DNA from: Streptomyces chryseus | GTDB taxonomy: Bacteria > Actinomycetota > Actinomycetes > Streptomycetales > Streptomycetaceae | Direction of reading: 5' to 3' | Assembly: GCF_014650755.1 (NCBI RefSeq) | Contig: NZ_BMVO01000001.1 | Coordinates: 372,001 to 436,000 of the forward strand | DNA length: 64,000 bases | Position numbers and translations under genes: made by a program | Shown here: positions 41,377-50,050 of the stretch, piece by piece | Numbering within the stretch: position 1 is the first letter of the stretch | How the letters are laid out: every line of letters begins with the position of its first letter | Notes under the pieces: model-generated | What the model saw: only the letters and a program-made list of their open reading frames with translations | Databases searched by the model: none | Told to the model about the DNA's origin: nothing

Positions 41377-42614
41377 CGCGCCTGTCCTGCCTTCCCCCGT
41401 GGAACCTTCAGTTCTACTTCAGTGCCCTGTCCCGGAACCGAGATCAGCTCGGCGGTGCCGCCGATGTCCCGCAGCCGCCCGCGGATCGACAGGGCGACGC
41501 CGAGGCGCCCCTCCCCCTCGGCCTGCGCCAGCCTGCCCTCGGGGATGCCGGGACCGTCGTCCCGTACCGTCACGATCACTTCCTCCGGCCACTCCTCGAC
41601 CAGGATCCAGGCCTGGGCGCCCTCGCCCGCGTGCCTGCGCACATTGTCCAGTGCGGCACTGACAGCCGCCGCGAGCTCCATGGCCGCCGCCGGTGCCAGC
41701 AGGACCGGGGCGCCGGGCTCGGCGAAGCTGACCTTCGACCCGGCGTGCGGGGCGAGCAGGGAGCGCAGGTCGCACACGCCCGCGCCCGGCCCGCCGCCGT
41801 CGCCGTCGTCCTCGTCGTCCGCGTCGACCGTACGGACGACCGCCCCCAGCGCCGCGTCCTGCGAGACCCGCGTCGAAGGCACCAGGCCGCTGGAGACCAG
41901 GGTGCGCAGGGCGACCTCCTGCTCCCCCGCCATCCGGCCCAGCTCCGCCGCCTCGCCGCCGAGCGCGGTGCCGCGCCGCTGCACCATGGCCAGCACCTGG
42001 AGCACGCTGTCGTGGATGTCGCGGGCCAGGCGCTCGCGCTCGCGGGTGGCGGCCTCGATCTCCAGCGCGCGGGCGAGGGTGCGCTCGGAGGCGCGGGCGA
42101 CCTCGACGACGTAACCGATCGCGATGGAGGCGACCCACACCAGCAGCACGTTGTGGAAGGTGTCGCGGCTCGGCTCGCCGCGCTCGACGATGTTGGCGGC
42201 GGCCACGAAGGAGGAGGCGAAGGCCGCCCAGCGCCAGCCGCCCTTGATGGCGAACGCGAGGACGGAGCCGGCGGTCCATATCGACGGCAGGGTGGGGCCG
42301 TCGATCTGCTGCGCCTGGAAGTCGGCGAGCGGGGTGAGCAGGATGCCGGTCAGGGCGAGGGCGAGGTCGGCGACGAGGAAACGCTTGGTGCAGCTCGCCG
42401 CGTTCGCCACCTTGGGGAGCGTGGCGAGGGTCCACACCGACATCACCGCGAGGAAGACGACGGCCACCGCCGGGCGCTCGAACTTCTCCCGTGTGAACAC
42501 GAAGAGGAGCACCGCGTACGCCATCGTCATGACGCGGTAGCCGGTCAGCGCACGCCACAGCGGCTGCTCGACCGACATGCGCACGACCTGCTCGCGCTGA
42601 GCCCTGGCCATCAT
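41373..42614 (-). CDS. macS: MacS-like membrane sensor histidine kinase
   Basis: 413 residues. About five membrane helices occupy residues 22-170, then a HisKA_3 dimerisation domain with the phosphoacceptor His in RERERLARDIHDSVLQVLAM (about 195-214). The HATPase domain near 300-400 has VSAALDNVRRHAGE (N box) and VRDDGPGIPEGRL (G1 box). It has no large extracellular sensor loop. I chose ATG 42614 (AGGGGTGGGG just upstream) over GTG 42620. It is coupled to macR by the ATGA overlap and follows the acyltransferase after 22 bases, so the three may be cotranscribed. An acidic Asp/Gly insert (DADDEDDGDGGG) lies before the ATPase domain. Confidence 0.88.
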   Translation of the reverse strand: MMARAQREQVVRMSVEQPLWRALTGYRVMTMAYAVLLFVFTREKFERPAVAVVFLAVMSVWTLATLPKVANAASCTKRFLVADLALALTGILLTPLADFQAQQIDGPTLPSIWTAGSVLAFAIKGGWRWAAFASSFVAAANIVERGEPSRDTFHNVLLVWVASIAIGYVVEVARASERTLARALEIEAATRERERLARDIHDSVLQVLAMVQRRGTALGGEAAELGRMAGEQEVALRTLVSSGLVPSTRVSQDAALGAVVRTVDADDEDDGDGGGPGAGVCDLRSLLAPHAGSKVSFAEPGAPVLLAPAAAMELAAAVSAALDNVRRHAGEGAQAWILVEEWPEEVIVTVRDDGPGIPEGRLAQAEGEGRLGVALSIRGRLRDIGGTAELISVPGQGTEVELKVPRGKAGQAR

Positions 42615-42636
42615 CCCCACCCCTGGACGGACGCTG

Positions 42637-43389
42637 TTACGCGCCGGACCGTTCCGCCTTCTCGGCCTTCTCCAGCTCGGCCTTCTCGGCCTTCGCGGCC
42701 TTCTCCGCGTCGGCGATCCGGCGCTTCGCCGCCGTCGCGTAGATGTCGACGTACTCCTGGCCGGAGAGCTTCATGATCTCGTACATGACCTCGTCGGTCA
42801 CCGAGCGCAGGATGAACCGGTCGCCGTCCATGCCGTGGTAGCGGCTGAAGTCCAGCGGCTTGCCGATCCTGATCCCCGGACGCATCAGCTTGGGCACGAC
42901 CTTGCCGGGCGGCTGGATCTTCTCGGTGTCGATCATGGCGACCGGGATCACGGGCGCGCCGGTGGCGAGCGCCACGCGCGCGAGGCCGCCCGGCTTGCCC
43001 CGGTAGAGGCGGCCGTCCGGCGAGCGGGTGCCCTCCGGGTAGATGCCGAAGAGGCCGCCGCCCTTGATGACGTCGATTCCGGCCTTGATCGCCGCCTCGC
43101 CGGCGCCGCGCGCGCCCGAGCGGTCGACGGGGAGCTGGCCGACGCCCTTGAAGAAGGCGGCGGTGAGCCGGCCCTTCACACCGGGCGAGGTGAAGTACTC
43201 CGCCTTCGCGATGAAGGTGACCTTCCGGTCGAGCACCGCGGGCAGGAAGAAGGAGTCCGAGAAGGACAGGTGGTTGCTCGCCAGGATCGCGGGACCCTCG
43301 GCGGGAATGTTCTCGAGGCCCTCCACCCAGGGTCTGAAGGCGACCTTCAGTGATCCTCCGATGGAGAACTTCATTGCGCCGTAGATCAA
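42637..43389 (-). CDS. PlsC-type 1-acyl-glycerol-3-phosphate acyltransferase
   Basis: A 250-residue lysophospholipid acyltransferase-type enzyme. The HX4D motif is in ILASNHLSFSDSFFLP, and the second block is GIYPEGTRSPDGRLYRGKPGGLARVAL. TTG 43389 is preceded by GGGAAGG at seven bases, so I prefer it to the ATG at 43374, which lacks a ribosome site. The C-terminal about 40 residues are Lys/Glu/Ala-rich (AEKAAKAEKAELEKAEKAE), predicted helical or coiled coil. It likely acylates phosphatidic-acid precursors at the membrane, though the acceptor is inferred. Confidence 0.9.
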   Translation of the reverse strand: MIYGAMKFSIGGSLKVAFRPWVEGLENIPAEGPAILASNHLSFSDSFFLPAVLDRKVTFIAKAEYFTSPGVKGRLTAAFFKGVGQLPVDRSGARGAGEAAIKAGIDVIKGGGLFGIYPEGTRSPDGRLYRGKPGGLARVALATGAPVIPVAMIDTEKIQPPGKVVPKLMRPGIRIGKPLDFSRYHGMDGDRFILRSVTDEVMYEIMKLSGQEYVDIYATAAKRRIADAEKAAKAEKAELEKAEKAERSGA

Positions 43390-43563
43390 CCGAGTGCCTT
43401 CCCTTGTCTGTCGAACAGACCATAACCCGTGCCGGGCCTGGCCCCATGCCGACAAGGAGGCCCGGCGGACCTGGTCGGTGTCGGTCCGGTCGCGTACGGT
43501 GAAGGGCATCTTGCGACACCCTCCGCACACTCCACGACCCACACTCATGAACAGGAGACCCCG

Positions 43564-44343
43564 GTGCCGGTCCTTCCTGGAGCCGAGCCGTTCCGCCACG
43601 AGGGCGGAGAGGTCGGCGTCCTCCTCTGCCACGGCTTCACCGGTTCCCCGCAGTCGCTGCGCCCCTGGGCGGACCACCTCGTCGAGCGCGGCCTGACTGT
43701 CTCCCTGCCGCTGCTGCCCGGGCACGGCACCCGCTGGGAGGACATGCAGCTCACGGGCTGGCAGGACTGGTACGCGGAGGTCGACCGCGAGCTGCGCGCC
43801 CTGCGTGAGCGGTGCGCGCAGGTGTTCGTCTTCGGGCTCTCGATGGGCGGCGCTCTGACACTGCGCCTGGCCGCGAAGCACGGGGACGCGATCACGGGGA
43901 TCGTCCTGGTCAACCCGGCGAACAAGGTGCACGGCCTGTCGGCGTACGCGCTGCCGGTCGCCCGTCATCTCGTCCGTACGACGAAGGGGCTGCGCAGCGA
44001 CATCGCGAAGGCGGGCTCCGAGGAGGTCGGCTACGACCGGGTGCCGCTGCACGCGGCGCACTCCGTGCGGAACTTCTTCCGGCTCGTCGACGGGGAGCTG
44101 CCCCAGGTGACGCAGCCGATGCTGCTGCTGCACAGCCCGCAGGACCATGTGGTGCCGGCGGCCGACTCGGCCCGCATCCTCAGCCGGGTGTCGTCCACGG
44201 ACGTCACCGAGATCCTGCTGGAACAGAGCTACCACGTCGCGACGTTGGACCATGACGCGGAGCGGATCTTCGACGAGAGTTGTGCGTTCATCGGGCGCCT
44301 CGCTCCTAGTGTCGGGAAGAAGGGGAGCACCACCGGTGGCTGA
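43564..44343 (+). CDS. Alpha/beta-hydrolase (esterase/lipase, monoacylglycerol-lipase type)
   Basis: 259 residues with the serine hydrolase fold. Nucleophile elbow is VFGLSMGGALTLRLA (about 89-103); the oxyanion loop is LLCHGFTGSPQSLRPWA (about 21-37); a likely Asp is in LLLHSPQDHVVPA, and the His in SYHVATLDHD. It resembles carboxylesterase Est30/thermostable monoacylglycerol lipases. GTG 43564 follows AGGAG. Its end overlaps the start of the next gene by 8 bases. No signal peptide; cytoplasmic. Confidence 0.88.
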   Translation: MPVLPGAEPFRHEGGEVGVLLCHGFTGSPQSLRPWADHLVERGLTVSLPLLPGHGTRWEDMQLTGWQDWYAEVDRELRALRERCAQVFVFGLSMGGALTLRLAAKHGDAITGIVLVNPANKVHGLSAYALPVARHLVRTTKGLRSDIAKAGSEEVGYDRVPLHAAHSVRNFFRLVDGELPQVTQPMLLLHSPQDHVVPAADSARILSRVSSTDVTEILLEQSYHVATLDHDAERIFDESCAFIGRLAPSVGKKGSTTGG

Positions 44344-45022
44344 GCACGACGCGGAGCCCGCGGGCCGCGAGGAGGAGCGGGAGCCGGACCGGACGGCGGC
44401 GGACGCGGCCGCCGCGGCGGCGGGGACGCCCGCCGACAAGCCCGTCGACGAGGACGCGGCGTGGGCCGCGATCGTCGCGGGGTACGGCGCGGAACCGCCG
44501 GACCCGCCGGGCGCCAAGCCGTTCAAGTCGATCGAGGACCTTTACCTGCCGGACGACGAGCGCAACACCGCCGGCGGCGGCCGGCCGGGGAAGGCGCCGA
44601 AGAAGGACGCCGAGGCGGCGGCCGGGCAGGACGAGCCGGACCCGGACGCGGCCCCGGACCGGGACAGACCCCTCGGCAGCTCCGTCGTGTTCGCGCCCGG
44701 TGTCGCCGGACCGCGCGACTACGCGCTGGACGAGCCGGGCGAGGAGGACCCCGACGAGAGCGACGACGGCGACGAGGGCCACTTCGTCCCGCCGGAGCCG
44801 CCTCCGCTGCCGCCCGCCGACACCACGGCGCGGTTCGCCTGGCTCGCGGTCGTGGGCGGCCCGGTGCTGCTGCTCGTCGCGGTGCTGCTGCAGTGGGACA
44901 TGACGTGGTGGCTGACGACGCTCGGCATCGGCGGCTTCCTGGGCGGTTTCGCAACCTTGGTGGGGCGCATGGCGCACGGCGACGACGAGGACGACGACCC
45001 GGGCCGCGGCGCGGTCGTCTAG
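44336..45022 (+). CDS. Acidic disordered protein with two C-terminal membrane helices
   Basis: 228 residues. The first 160 are rich in Ala, Asp, Glu and Pro and look disordered, with an IEDLYLPDDERN motif (about 64-75). Two membrane helices follow (about 168-186, WLAVVGGPVLLLVAVLLQW; and 190-208, WWLTTLGIGGFLGGFATLV), ending with an acidic tail DDEDDDP. Start GTG 44336 with GGGGAG upstream, overlapping the esterase stop, so the two are coupled. Function unknown; the esterase partnership is the only clue. Confidence 0.65.
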   Translation: MAEHDAEPAGREEEREPDRTAADAAAAAAGTPADKPVDEDAAWAAIVAGYGAEPPDPPGAKPFKSIEDLYLPDDERNTAGGGRPGKAPKKDAEAAAGQDEPDPDAAPDRDRPLGSSVVFAPGVAGPRDYALDEPGEEDPDESDDGDEGHFVPPEPPPLPPADTTARFAWLAVVGGPVLLLVAVLLQWDMTWWLTTLGIGGFLGGFATLVGRMAHGDDEDDDPGRGAVV

Positions 45023-45074
45023 TTCCGCTGCTTCACGAAGGCCTCGCCTCCCGGACGGGCCCGCCCCCGACGGG

Positions 45075-45099
45075 GCCGGGCCCCGGGGCGCGGGGCCCG
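45075..45099. terminator. Terminator between convergent genes
   Basis: A perfect 9-base stem CCGGGCCCC / GGGGCCCGG around GGGGCGC, between the acidic membrane protein (stop 45022, plus) and the next gene (stop 45105, minus). Confidence 0.65.
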
Positions 45100-45104
45100 G
45101 TCGT

Positions 45105-45857
45105 TCACGACGCGGGGACGCGCAGCGCCGCCAGTACCGGCAGGTGGTCGGTGGCCGCGCGCAGGTCCGCGTCCGGGAGGCCCAACGGGACCCCGCAGCC
45201 CAGGACTTCGATCCCCGGCGTGGCGAAGAGGGCGTCGATGCGCTGGTGCGGGCGGTCCGGGGTCGAGGTGTACTCGCCGCCCCACGGCTTCACCGCCCAG
45301 CAGTCCTGGAGTTCCCCCGCCAGCCGCCGGAACGTCCGGCCGTCCGGCCGTTCGTTCAGGTCGCCGCCGGCCACCGCGTGCGGCACGTCCATCTCCTTCA
45401 GGCGGTCCAGGAGCATTCCGCCCTGCGCGTAGCGCTCCTCGCGCCGGAGGCTGAGGTGACAGCTCAGTACGCCGAGCCGGGCGCCCCCGATCCGCACCAC
45501 CGCCGTCGCGAACCCCCGCTGGTGCAGCCCCGGCGTACGCGGCAGCAGCACGTCCTGCGTACGCTCCACCGTCACCCGCAGCGAGCACAGCAGCATCGGG
45601 CCCGAAGCGGTCGCCCCGCCGCCGAGGGTGACCAGGCCGCTGTGGGCGGCGAGCCACGCCGCGTGCTTGCGCCAGCGGAAGAACCGGGGCGCCTCCTGCA
45701 CGAGGACGAGGTCGGGCTCGCAGGCGCCGATGACCCGGGCCAGTGCCTCGCGGTCGTCGCGCATCGAGCGGATGTTGTAGCTGAGGACGCGGATCACCGC
45801 CGAACCGTCAGGCTCGGTACGGGACTCGGGCAGCGTGCTCGTCGTACTCGTCGCCAT
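45105..45857 (-). CDS. Endonuclease/exonuclease/phosphatase-family protein
   Basis: 250 residues with the EEP fold: VLSYNIRSMRDD (Asn/Asp), LVLVQEAPRFFRWR (Glu), VLSCHLSLRREERY, VAGGDLNERPDGRTF, and ATDHLPVLAAL (Asp-His). That is the divalent-metal site of DNase I-like phosphodiesterases. No secretion signal is evident, so it may act in the cytoplasm; substrates in this family range from DNA to phosphoinositides and cannot be chosen from sequence. It starts at ATG 45857, with a weak ribosome site. Confidence 0.85.
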   Translation of the reverse strand: MATSTTSTLPESRTEPDGSAVIRVLSYNIRSMRDDREALARVIGACEPDLVLVQEAPRFFRWRKHAAWLAAHSGLVTLGGGATASGPMLLCSLRVTVERTQDVLLPRTPGLHQRGFATAVVRIGGARLGVLSCHLSLRREERYAQGGMLLDRLKEMDVPHAVAGGDLNERPDGRTFRRLAGELQDCWAVKPWGGEYTSTPDRPHQRIDALFATPGIEVLGCGVPLGLPDADLRAATDHLPVLAALRVPAS

Positions 45858-45935
45858 GCCGATCAAGATACGGAAAGGCCCGCCGCGCCCCAAGGGGGCA
45901 CGGCGGGCGCATCCGCGCGTACGCGAGCCGGTCCG

Positions 45936-46877
45936 TCAGCCCTGGCGGGCGAGGTCGGCCGCGCCGACCAGGCCGGCCTTGCCGCCGAGCTGGGCGGCGA
46001 GCACCTGCGCGTGCGGGCGCCACTGGCCGCCGATCAGCCAGCGCCGGAAGGACTTGCGGATCGGGCCGAGGACCAGCTCGCCCTCGTCCGAGACGCCGCC
46101 GCCGACGATGAACGCCGACGGGTCGAAGAGGGACGCCAGGTCGGCCAGGCCCGCGCCCGCCCAGCGGGCCAGCTCGCGGAAGGAGTCGACGGCCACCGGA
46201 CAGCCCTGCCGTGCGGCGGCGCTGATGTGCTTGCCCTCGATGCCCGCGACCGTGCCGTCGCCGAGGGCGAGAAGGATGCCGGCGTTCTCGGGGGTGGCGT
46301 TGGCGCGCTGCTTCGCGTAGCGGACGAGGGCCCGCCCGGACGCGTACTGCTCCCAGCAGCCCTGGCTTCCGCACCCGCACAGCAGCCCGTCCGGGACGAC
46401 CCGGATGTGGCCGAACTCGGCGGCCACGCCGAAGCGTCCGCGGCGCAGCTTGTTGCCGATGATGATGCCGCCGCCGAGGCCGGTGCCGAGGGTGATGCAG
46501 ATGACGTCCTCGTGGCCCTTGCCCGCTCCGAACCTGTACTCGCCCCAGGCGGCGGCGTTCGCGTCGTTCTCCACGACGACGGGCAGTCCGACGCGCTGCT
46601 CGACCTTGTCCTTCAGCGGCTCGTGCCGCCAGTGGATGTTGGGCGCGAACAGGACGGTGGCGCGCTTGTCGTCGACGTACCCGGCGGCGCCGATGCCGAC
46701 CGCCTCGATCTGATGGCCCTTGCCGGCCTCGGAGACGGCCGCACAGATCGCGTCGACGATGCCTTCGGCGGTCGGCGGCGTCGGCACCTTGTGCGTGTCG
46801 AGAATGGTGCCCTCTTCGTCGACCACGCCTGCCGCGATCTTCGTGCCGCCGATGTCGACGCCGATGGTGAGTCCCAT
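45936..46877 (-). CDS. glkA: Glucokinase (ROK family)
   Basis: A 313-residue ROK-family glucokinase. It begins MGLTIGVDIGGTKIAAGVVD (phosphate motif), has NDANAAAWGEYRFG, TLGTGLGGGIIIGNKLRRG, and the ROK zinc site in LCGCGSQGCWEQYASG. ATG 46877 follows GAGGGAC. From memory this is the S. coelicolor GlkA (SCO2126), which, besides phosphorylating glucose, mediates carbon catabolite repression. The gene downstream of DUF5304 in the same orientation fits that identification. Confidence 0.96.
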   Translation of the reverse strand: MGLTIGVDIGGTKIAAGVVDEEGTILDTHKVPTPPTAEGIVDAICAAVSEAGKGHQIEAVGIGAAGYVDDKRATVLFAPNIHWRHEPLKDKVEQRVGLPVVVENDANAAAWGEYRFGAGKGHEDVICITLGTGLGGGIIIGNKLRRGRFGVAAEFGHIRVVPDGLLCGCGSQGCWEQYASGRALVRYAKQRANATPENAGILLALGDGTVAGIEGKHISAAARQGCPVAVDSFRELARWAGAGLADLASLFDPSAFIVGGGVSDEGELVLGPIRKSFRRWLIGGQWRPHAQVLAAQLGGKAGLVGAADLARQG

Positions 46878-46933
46878 GTGTCCCTCAGTATTCGGTCGAG
46901 CCCCGCTAGGGCCAACCGTACCCGAGGAGCAGC

Positions 46934-47413
46934 TCAGTCCAGGTCGATGTGCGTGCTCGGGGAAGGGCCTTCGGGGCCCTCGTCCCCGTCGCCGGCGCGC
47001 TCGGCACGGTCCGCCGGCCGCGCGGGGCCGCGGGTCCAGCGGCCCTCCTGGCCCTGGACGGCCGAGCGGTAGGCGGCCAGCAGTTCGTTGCCGGCCGCTG
47101 CCAGGTGGTCGAAGACCTCCGGATTGCGCTCGATGACCGGCTCCACGGCGGACTTCGCCTGGTTGATGAGCTGACCGACCGTGCCCTGCGCGGCCATGCC
47201 GGGCAGCACCGACTGGAACGAGGCGACCTTGTCGGCCACGGCGTCGACGAGCTTGCGCAGCTCCTCGGCCGCCGACCCCGGCTGCGCCCCGCCGCTCTCG
47301 GCGCGACGGCGGGCCTTCTCGGCGGCGAGGTCCTCGGCGCACGCCTTCGCCCACGCGTCGGCTTCGGGGGCCTCGGCGGGCTCGGGGGAGGGACGCTCCG
47401 TGGCATCGCTCAT
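46934..47413 (-). CDS. DUF5304 protein upstream of glkA
   Basis: A 159-residue protein. Acidic/Pro-rich N terminus, then helix-rich ADAWAKACAEDLAAEKARRR and LRKLVDAVADKVASFQSVLPGMAAQGTVGQLINQAKSAVEPVIERNPE in its middle (positions about 60-110), ending SPSTHIDLD. No membrane segment. ATG 47413 has AGGAG upstream. From memory it corresponds to S. coelicolor SCO2127, reported to influence glucose utilisation and catabolite repression together with glkA; the function is not settled. It is 56 bases upstream of glkA and probably in its operon. Confidence 0.8.
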   Translation of the reverse strand: MSDATERPSPEPAEAPEADAWAKACAEDLAAEKARRRAESGGAQPGSAAEELRKLVDAVADKVASFQSVLPGMAAQGTVGQLINQAKSAVEPVIERNPEVFDHLAAAGNELLAAYRSAVQGQEGRWTRGPARPADRAERAGDGDEGPEGPSPSTHIDLD

Positions 47414-47494
47414 GGCGGACTCCTGCGACTGGGCGGCGGTCGTACGGTGCGTACGCCTCGTACCACCGACGTTACCCGAACGGCGGCGGCCCGT

Positions 47495-48712
47495 TCACGT
47501 GGTCTTCGGCCACAGCCCGGGGTCCGGCGTGAAGCGCACCTTCAGTACGCCGCCGGTCAGGCCCGCGCCCGAGACGTCACAGCGGCGCAGGGCCGAGGGC
47601 AGGGGCAGGATCCGGCGGAACGGGCCCGCGTCGAGCACGAGTTCGTCGCCGCGGCGGACCAGCCCGAGCTCCTCCTTCACGGCTCCCGGCAGCGGCAGGT
47701 GCCAGACGAGGAAGCCGTCCTGGGCGATCCGGTCCTCCACGCGCCGGGGGTCCGCCGTGTCCGCGCGGACCGGCCCGACCGCCAGCGCCCCGTCCGCGCC
47801 CAGCGCGTCGAGGTCGCCCGGGCCGCGCGGGTCGCCGCCGAGGTGGCGCACCTCGCGGACCGGCGCCGCCGGGCGCCCCGCGCCGTACTCCTCGGTCCAC
47901 TCGGCCAGGCACTTGTGCTGCTGGGCGGCGAGCGTCGCGAGCCAGGTGTCCGGGGAGTCCCGGGGCAGGATCCGGTTCGCCGTCACCGATTCGACGTCCA
48001 GGCCGAACAGGGCGAGTCCGGTACGGGCGGTGCGCAGCGCGTCGGCGGCGGCGGGTCCCGGCTCGGCGACCAGCCGGACGCTCGTGCCGGGGTCGGCGAG
48101 CAGCGCCTCGACGGCGGCCAGTTCGCCGTCCCGGCGCGCGGCAGTCTCGTACAGCCACTGGGCGGGCATCGGGACGCCGGCGAGCTGGGCGAGCATGGGC
48201 CGCAGCGCGCGGGCCGCCTGGCGCTCGGGCGGCAGCAGCCGTCGCAGGTAGCGGCGCAGCTGCTCGGGGAGGGCGAGGGCGGCGAGCGCGGCGTGCAGCG
48301 GCGGCAGGTCCACGACCACGAGGTCGTACGCCTCGGCCGTGCCGCGCGCCTCGCCGCACGCCCGCAGGGCGCGGAGCAGGGCGAACTGTTCGCTGCCCGG
48401 CAGCTCGGTCAGTTCCTCGGCGGCGAGACGGTTCGCGCCGAGCAGGTCCAGCGCGGAGCCCGCGCTCTCCTGGAGGGCGAGGAGTTCCGCGCGGAAGTGG
48501 GCGCCGGAGTCGGTCCTCGCCGCCCACAGGCCCGGCGCGGCCTCGGCCGGCTCGGCGCCGGTGGTGGTGCCCAGGGCCGCGCCCAGGGTGTCCGCCGGGT
48601 CGGTGGACAGGACCAGCACCCGGTGGCCGGTGCGCGCCGCCGCCAGGGCGGTCGCCGCGGCGACGGTGGTGCGGCCCGCGCCGCCGGGGCCGGTGACGAG
48701 GACCGTACGCAT
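47495..48712 (-). CDS. ArsA/GET3-like ATPase with altered P-loop
   Basis: 405 residues of the deviant-Walker (MinD/ArsA) class, beginning MRTVLVTGPGGAGRTTVAAATALAAA. The usual signature GKGGVGKTT reads G8-P-GGAG-R14-TT, so both lysines (signature and Walker A) are replaced. Switch-type motifs LVLSTDPADTLGAALG and YDLVVVDLPPLHAALAAL are intact, and the C terminus shows the ArsA_HSP20-like domain with RRGDELVLDAGPFRRILPLP. Single (not duplicated) domain. It lies 7 bases after an SRPBCC gene and is surely cotranscribed with it. Arsenite transport or tail-anchor targeting should not be assumed. Confidence 0.82.
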   Translation of the reverse strand: MRTVLVTGPGGAGRTTVAAATALAAARTGHRVLVLSTDPADTLGAALGTTTGAEPAEAAPGLWAARTDSGAHFRAELLALQESAGSALDLLGANRLAAEELTELPGSEQFALLRALRACGEARGTAEAYDLVVVDLPPLHAALAALALPEQLRRYLRRLLPPERQAARALRPMLAQLAGVPMPAQWLYETAARRDGELAAVEALLADPGTSVRLVAEPGPAAADALRTARTGLALFGLDVESVTANRILPRDSPDTWLATLAAQQHKCLAEWTEEYGAGRPAAPVREVRHLGGDPRGPGDLDALGADGALAVGPVRADTADPRRVEDRIAQDGFLVWHLPLPGAVKEELGLVRRGDELVLDAGPFRRILPLPSALRRCDVSGAGLTGGVLKVRFTPDPGLWPKTT

Positions 48713-48719
48713 CAGGGCA

Positions 48720-49169
48720 TCAGGCCTTCGGGGTGCTCTCGACGCGCTTCTTGAGACCGGCCAGGGCCCGGTCGATGATGACCTTCTCGGCCTTGCGCTT
48801 GATCATGCCGAGCATCGGGATCTTGACGTCGACGGTCAGCCGGTAGGTGACCTCGGTACGGTCGCCGCCGCCGGCCGGGGCCAGGCTGTACGAGCCGTCG
48901 AGGGAGCGCAGCATCTGGGACTTGACCAGCGTCCAGCTGACCTCGTGGTCGCCGGTCCAGGTGTACGCGAGGGTGTGGTCGTCCTTGATCGCGCCGGCGT
49001 CGAGCAGCAGCCGTACCTGCTCCGCGCGGCCCTTGGCGTCGGTGGCCAGGACCTCGGCCTCCTTCACCTCGCCGGTCCACTCCGGGTAGCGGGCGAAGTC
49101 GGCGATCACGGCCATCACGTCGGCCGGCGCCGCCTCGATCGTGATGCTCGAGCTGGTGTGTTCGGCCAT
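48720..49169 (-). CDS. SRPBCC-family (START/Bet v1-like) small protein
   Basis: 149 residues with a polyketide-cyclase/START fold: starts AEHTSSSITIEAAPADVMAVIADFARYPEWTG and carries TYTWTGDHEVSW-type and EVTYRLTVDVKIPMLGMIKRKAEKVIIDRAL segments. ATG 49169 follows GGAGGAG; the frame is open another 22 codons. Such proteins bind hydrophobic ligands. Its tight coupling with an ArsA-like ATPase is conserved in actinobacteria, to my recollection, and suggests a shared complex or pathway, not yet described to my knowledge. Confidence 0.8.
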   Translation of the reverse strand: MAEHTSSSITIEAAPADVMAVIADFARYPEWTGEVKEAEVLATDAKGRAEQVRLLLDAGAIKDDHTLAYTWTGDHEVSWTLVKSQMLRSLDGSYSLAPAGGGDRTEVTYRLTVDVKIPMLGMIKRKAEKVIIDRALAGLKKRVESTPKA

Positions 49170-49288
49170 CGCTGTGGCTCCTCCAGTGCGGTTCCGGTCA
49201 GGGGGCACGTGCTCACGGGGTGTGCTCGGGGGCACGTACCGCGTGAAGGCTACCGCGACCGGTCGGGCCGCACTTCACCGCTCCGGGC

Positions 49289-50050
49289 TCACCACTCCAT
49301 GACCCACGGGCGGCCGGAGGACGCGAAGTGACCGACGTTGACGCACTCCGTGGCGCCGACGCGCATGCGCTGTACCTGCGGCTGGTGGACGTGGCCGAAG
49401 AGGGCGTAGCGGGGGCGGGTCCTGCGGATCGCCGCGAGGAGCGCCCGGCTGCCGCGCTCGAACCGGCGCGCGACGGTGTCGTACACCAGCTCGGGGACCT
49501 CGGGCGGGATGTGGGAGCACAGCACGTCCACCTCGCCGAGCGCCTCGACCTTGGCGGCGTACTCCTCGTCGTCGATCTCGTAGGGGGTGCGCATCGGCGT
49601 CCTGAGCCCGCCGCCGACGAAGCCGAAGACACGGCCGCCGATCTCGACGCGCTCGCCGTCCAGGACGGTGGTGCCGGGCCCGGCGTACTCGGACCACAGC
49701 GTGGGCATGTCGACGTTGCCGTAGGTGGCGTACGTCGGGGTGGGGAACGCCGCGAAGAGTTCGGCGTACTGCGCCCGCACGGCCTTCTCGGTGACGGCCG
49801 CGCGGTCCACGCCGGCCCACAGTCGGCGGCCGAGTTCGCGGGCCTCCTCGAAGCGGCGGGCGGTGCGCAGCTCGACGATCAGGTCCGCGTTCTCCGTGCC
49901 GAAGAGGTCGGGGAAGATACCGCGGGAGTGATCGGCGTAGTCGAGGAAGAGCACCAGGTCGCCGAGGCACACGAGCGCGTCGGCGCCGTCCCCCGCCCTG
50001 GCCAGATCCCTGGCGTTCCCGTGTACGTCGCTGACCACATGCACTCGCAT
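49289..50050 (-). CDS. Metallophosphoesterase
   Basis: 253 residues of the calcineurin-like fold. Metal-binding motifs are VVSDVHGNARDL (DxH), CLGDLVLF (GD), YGNVDMP (GNxD), LCSHIPPE (H) and YALFGHVHQPQV (GHxH), a full set. ATG 50050 has AGGG upstream; GTG 50059 is an alternative. Substrate unknown; the family ranges from cAMP/nucleotide to protein phosphatases. Confidence 0.9.
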   Translation of the reverse strand: MRVHVVSDVHGNARDLARAGDGADALVCLGDLVLFLDYADHSRGIFPDLFGTENADLIVELRTARRFEEARELGRRLWAGVDRAAVTEKAVRAQYAELFAAFPTPTYATYGNVDMPTLWSEYAGPGTTVLDGERVEIGGRVFGFVGGGLRTPMRTPYEIDDEEYAAKVEALGEVDVLCSHIPPEVPELVYDTVARRFERGSRALLAAIRRTRPRYALFGHVHQPQVQRMRVGATECVNVGHFASSGRPWVMEW

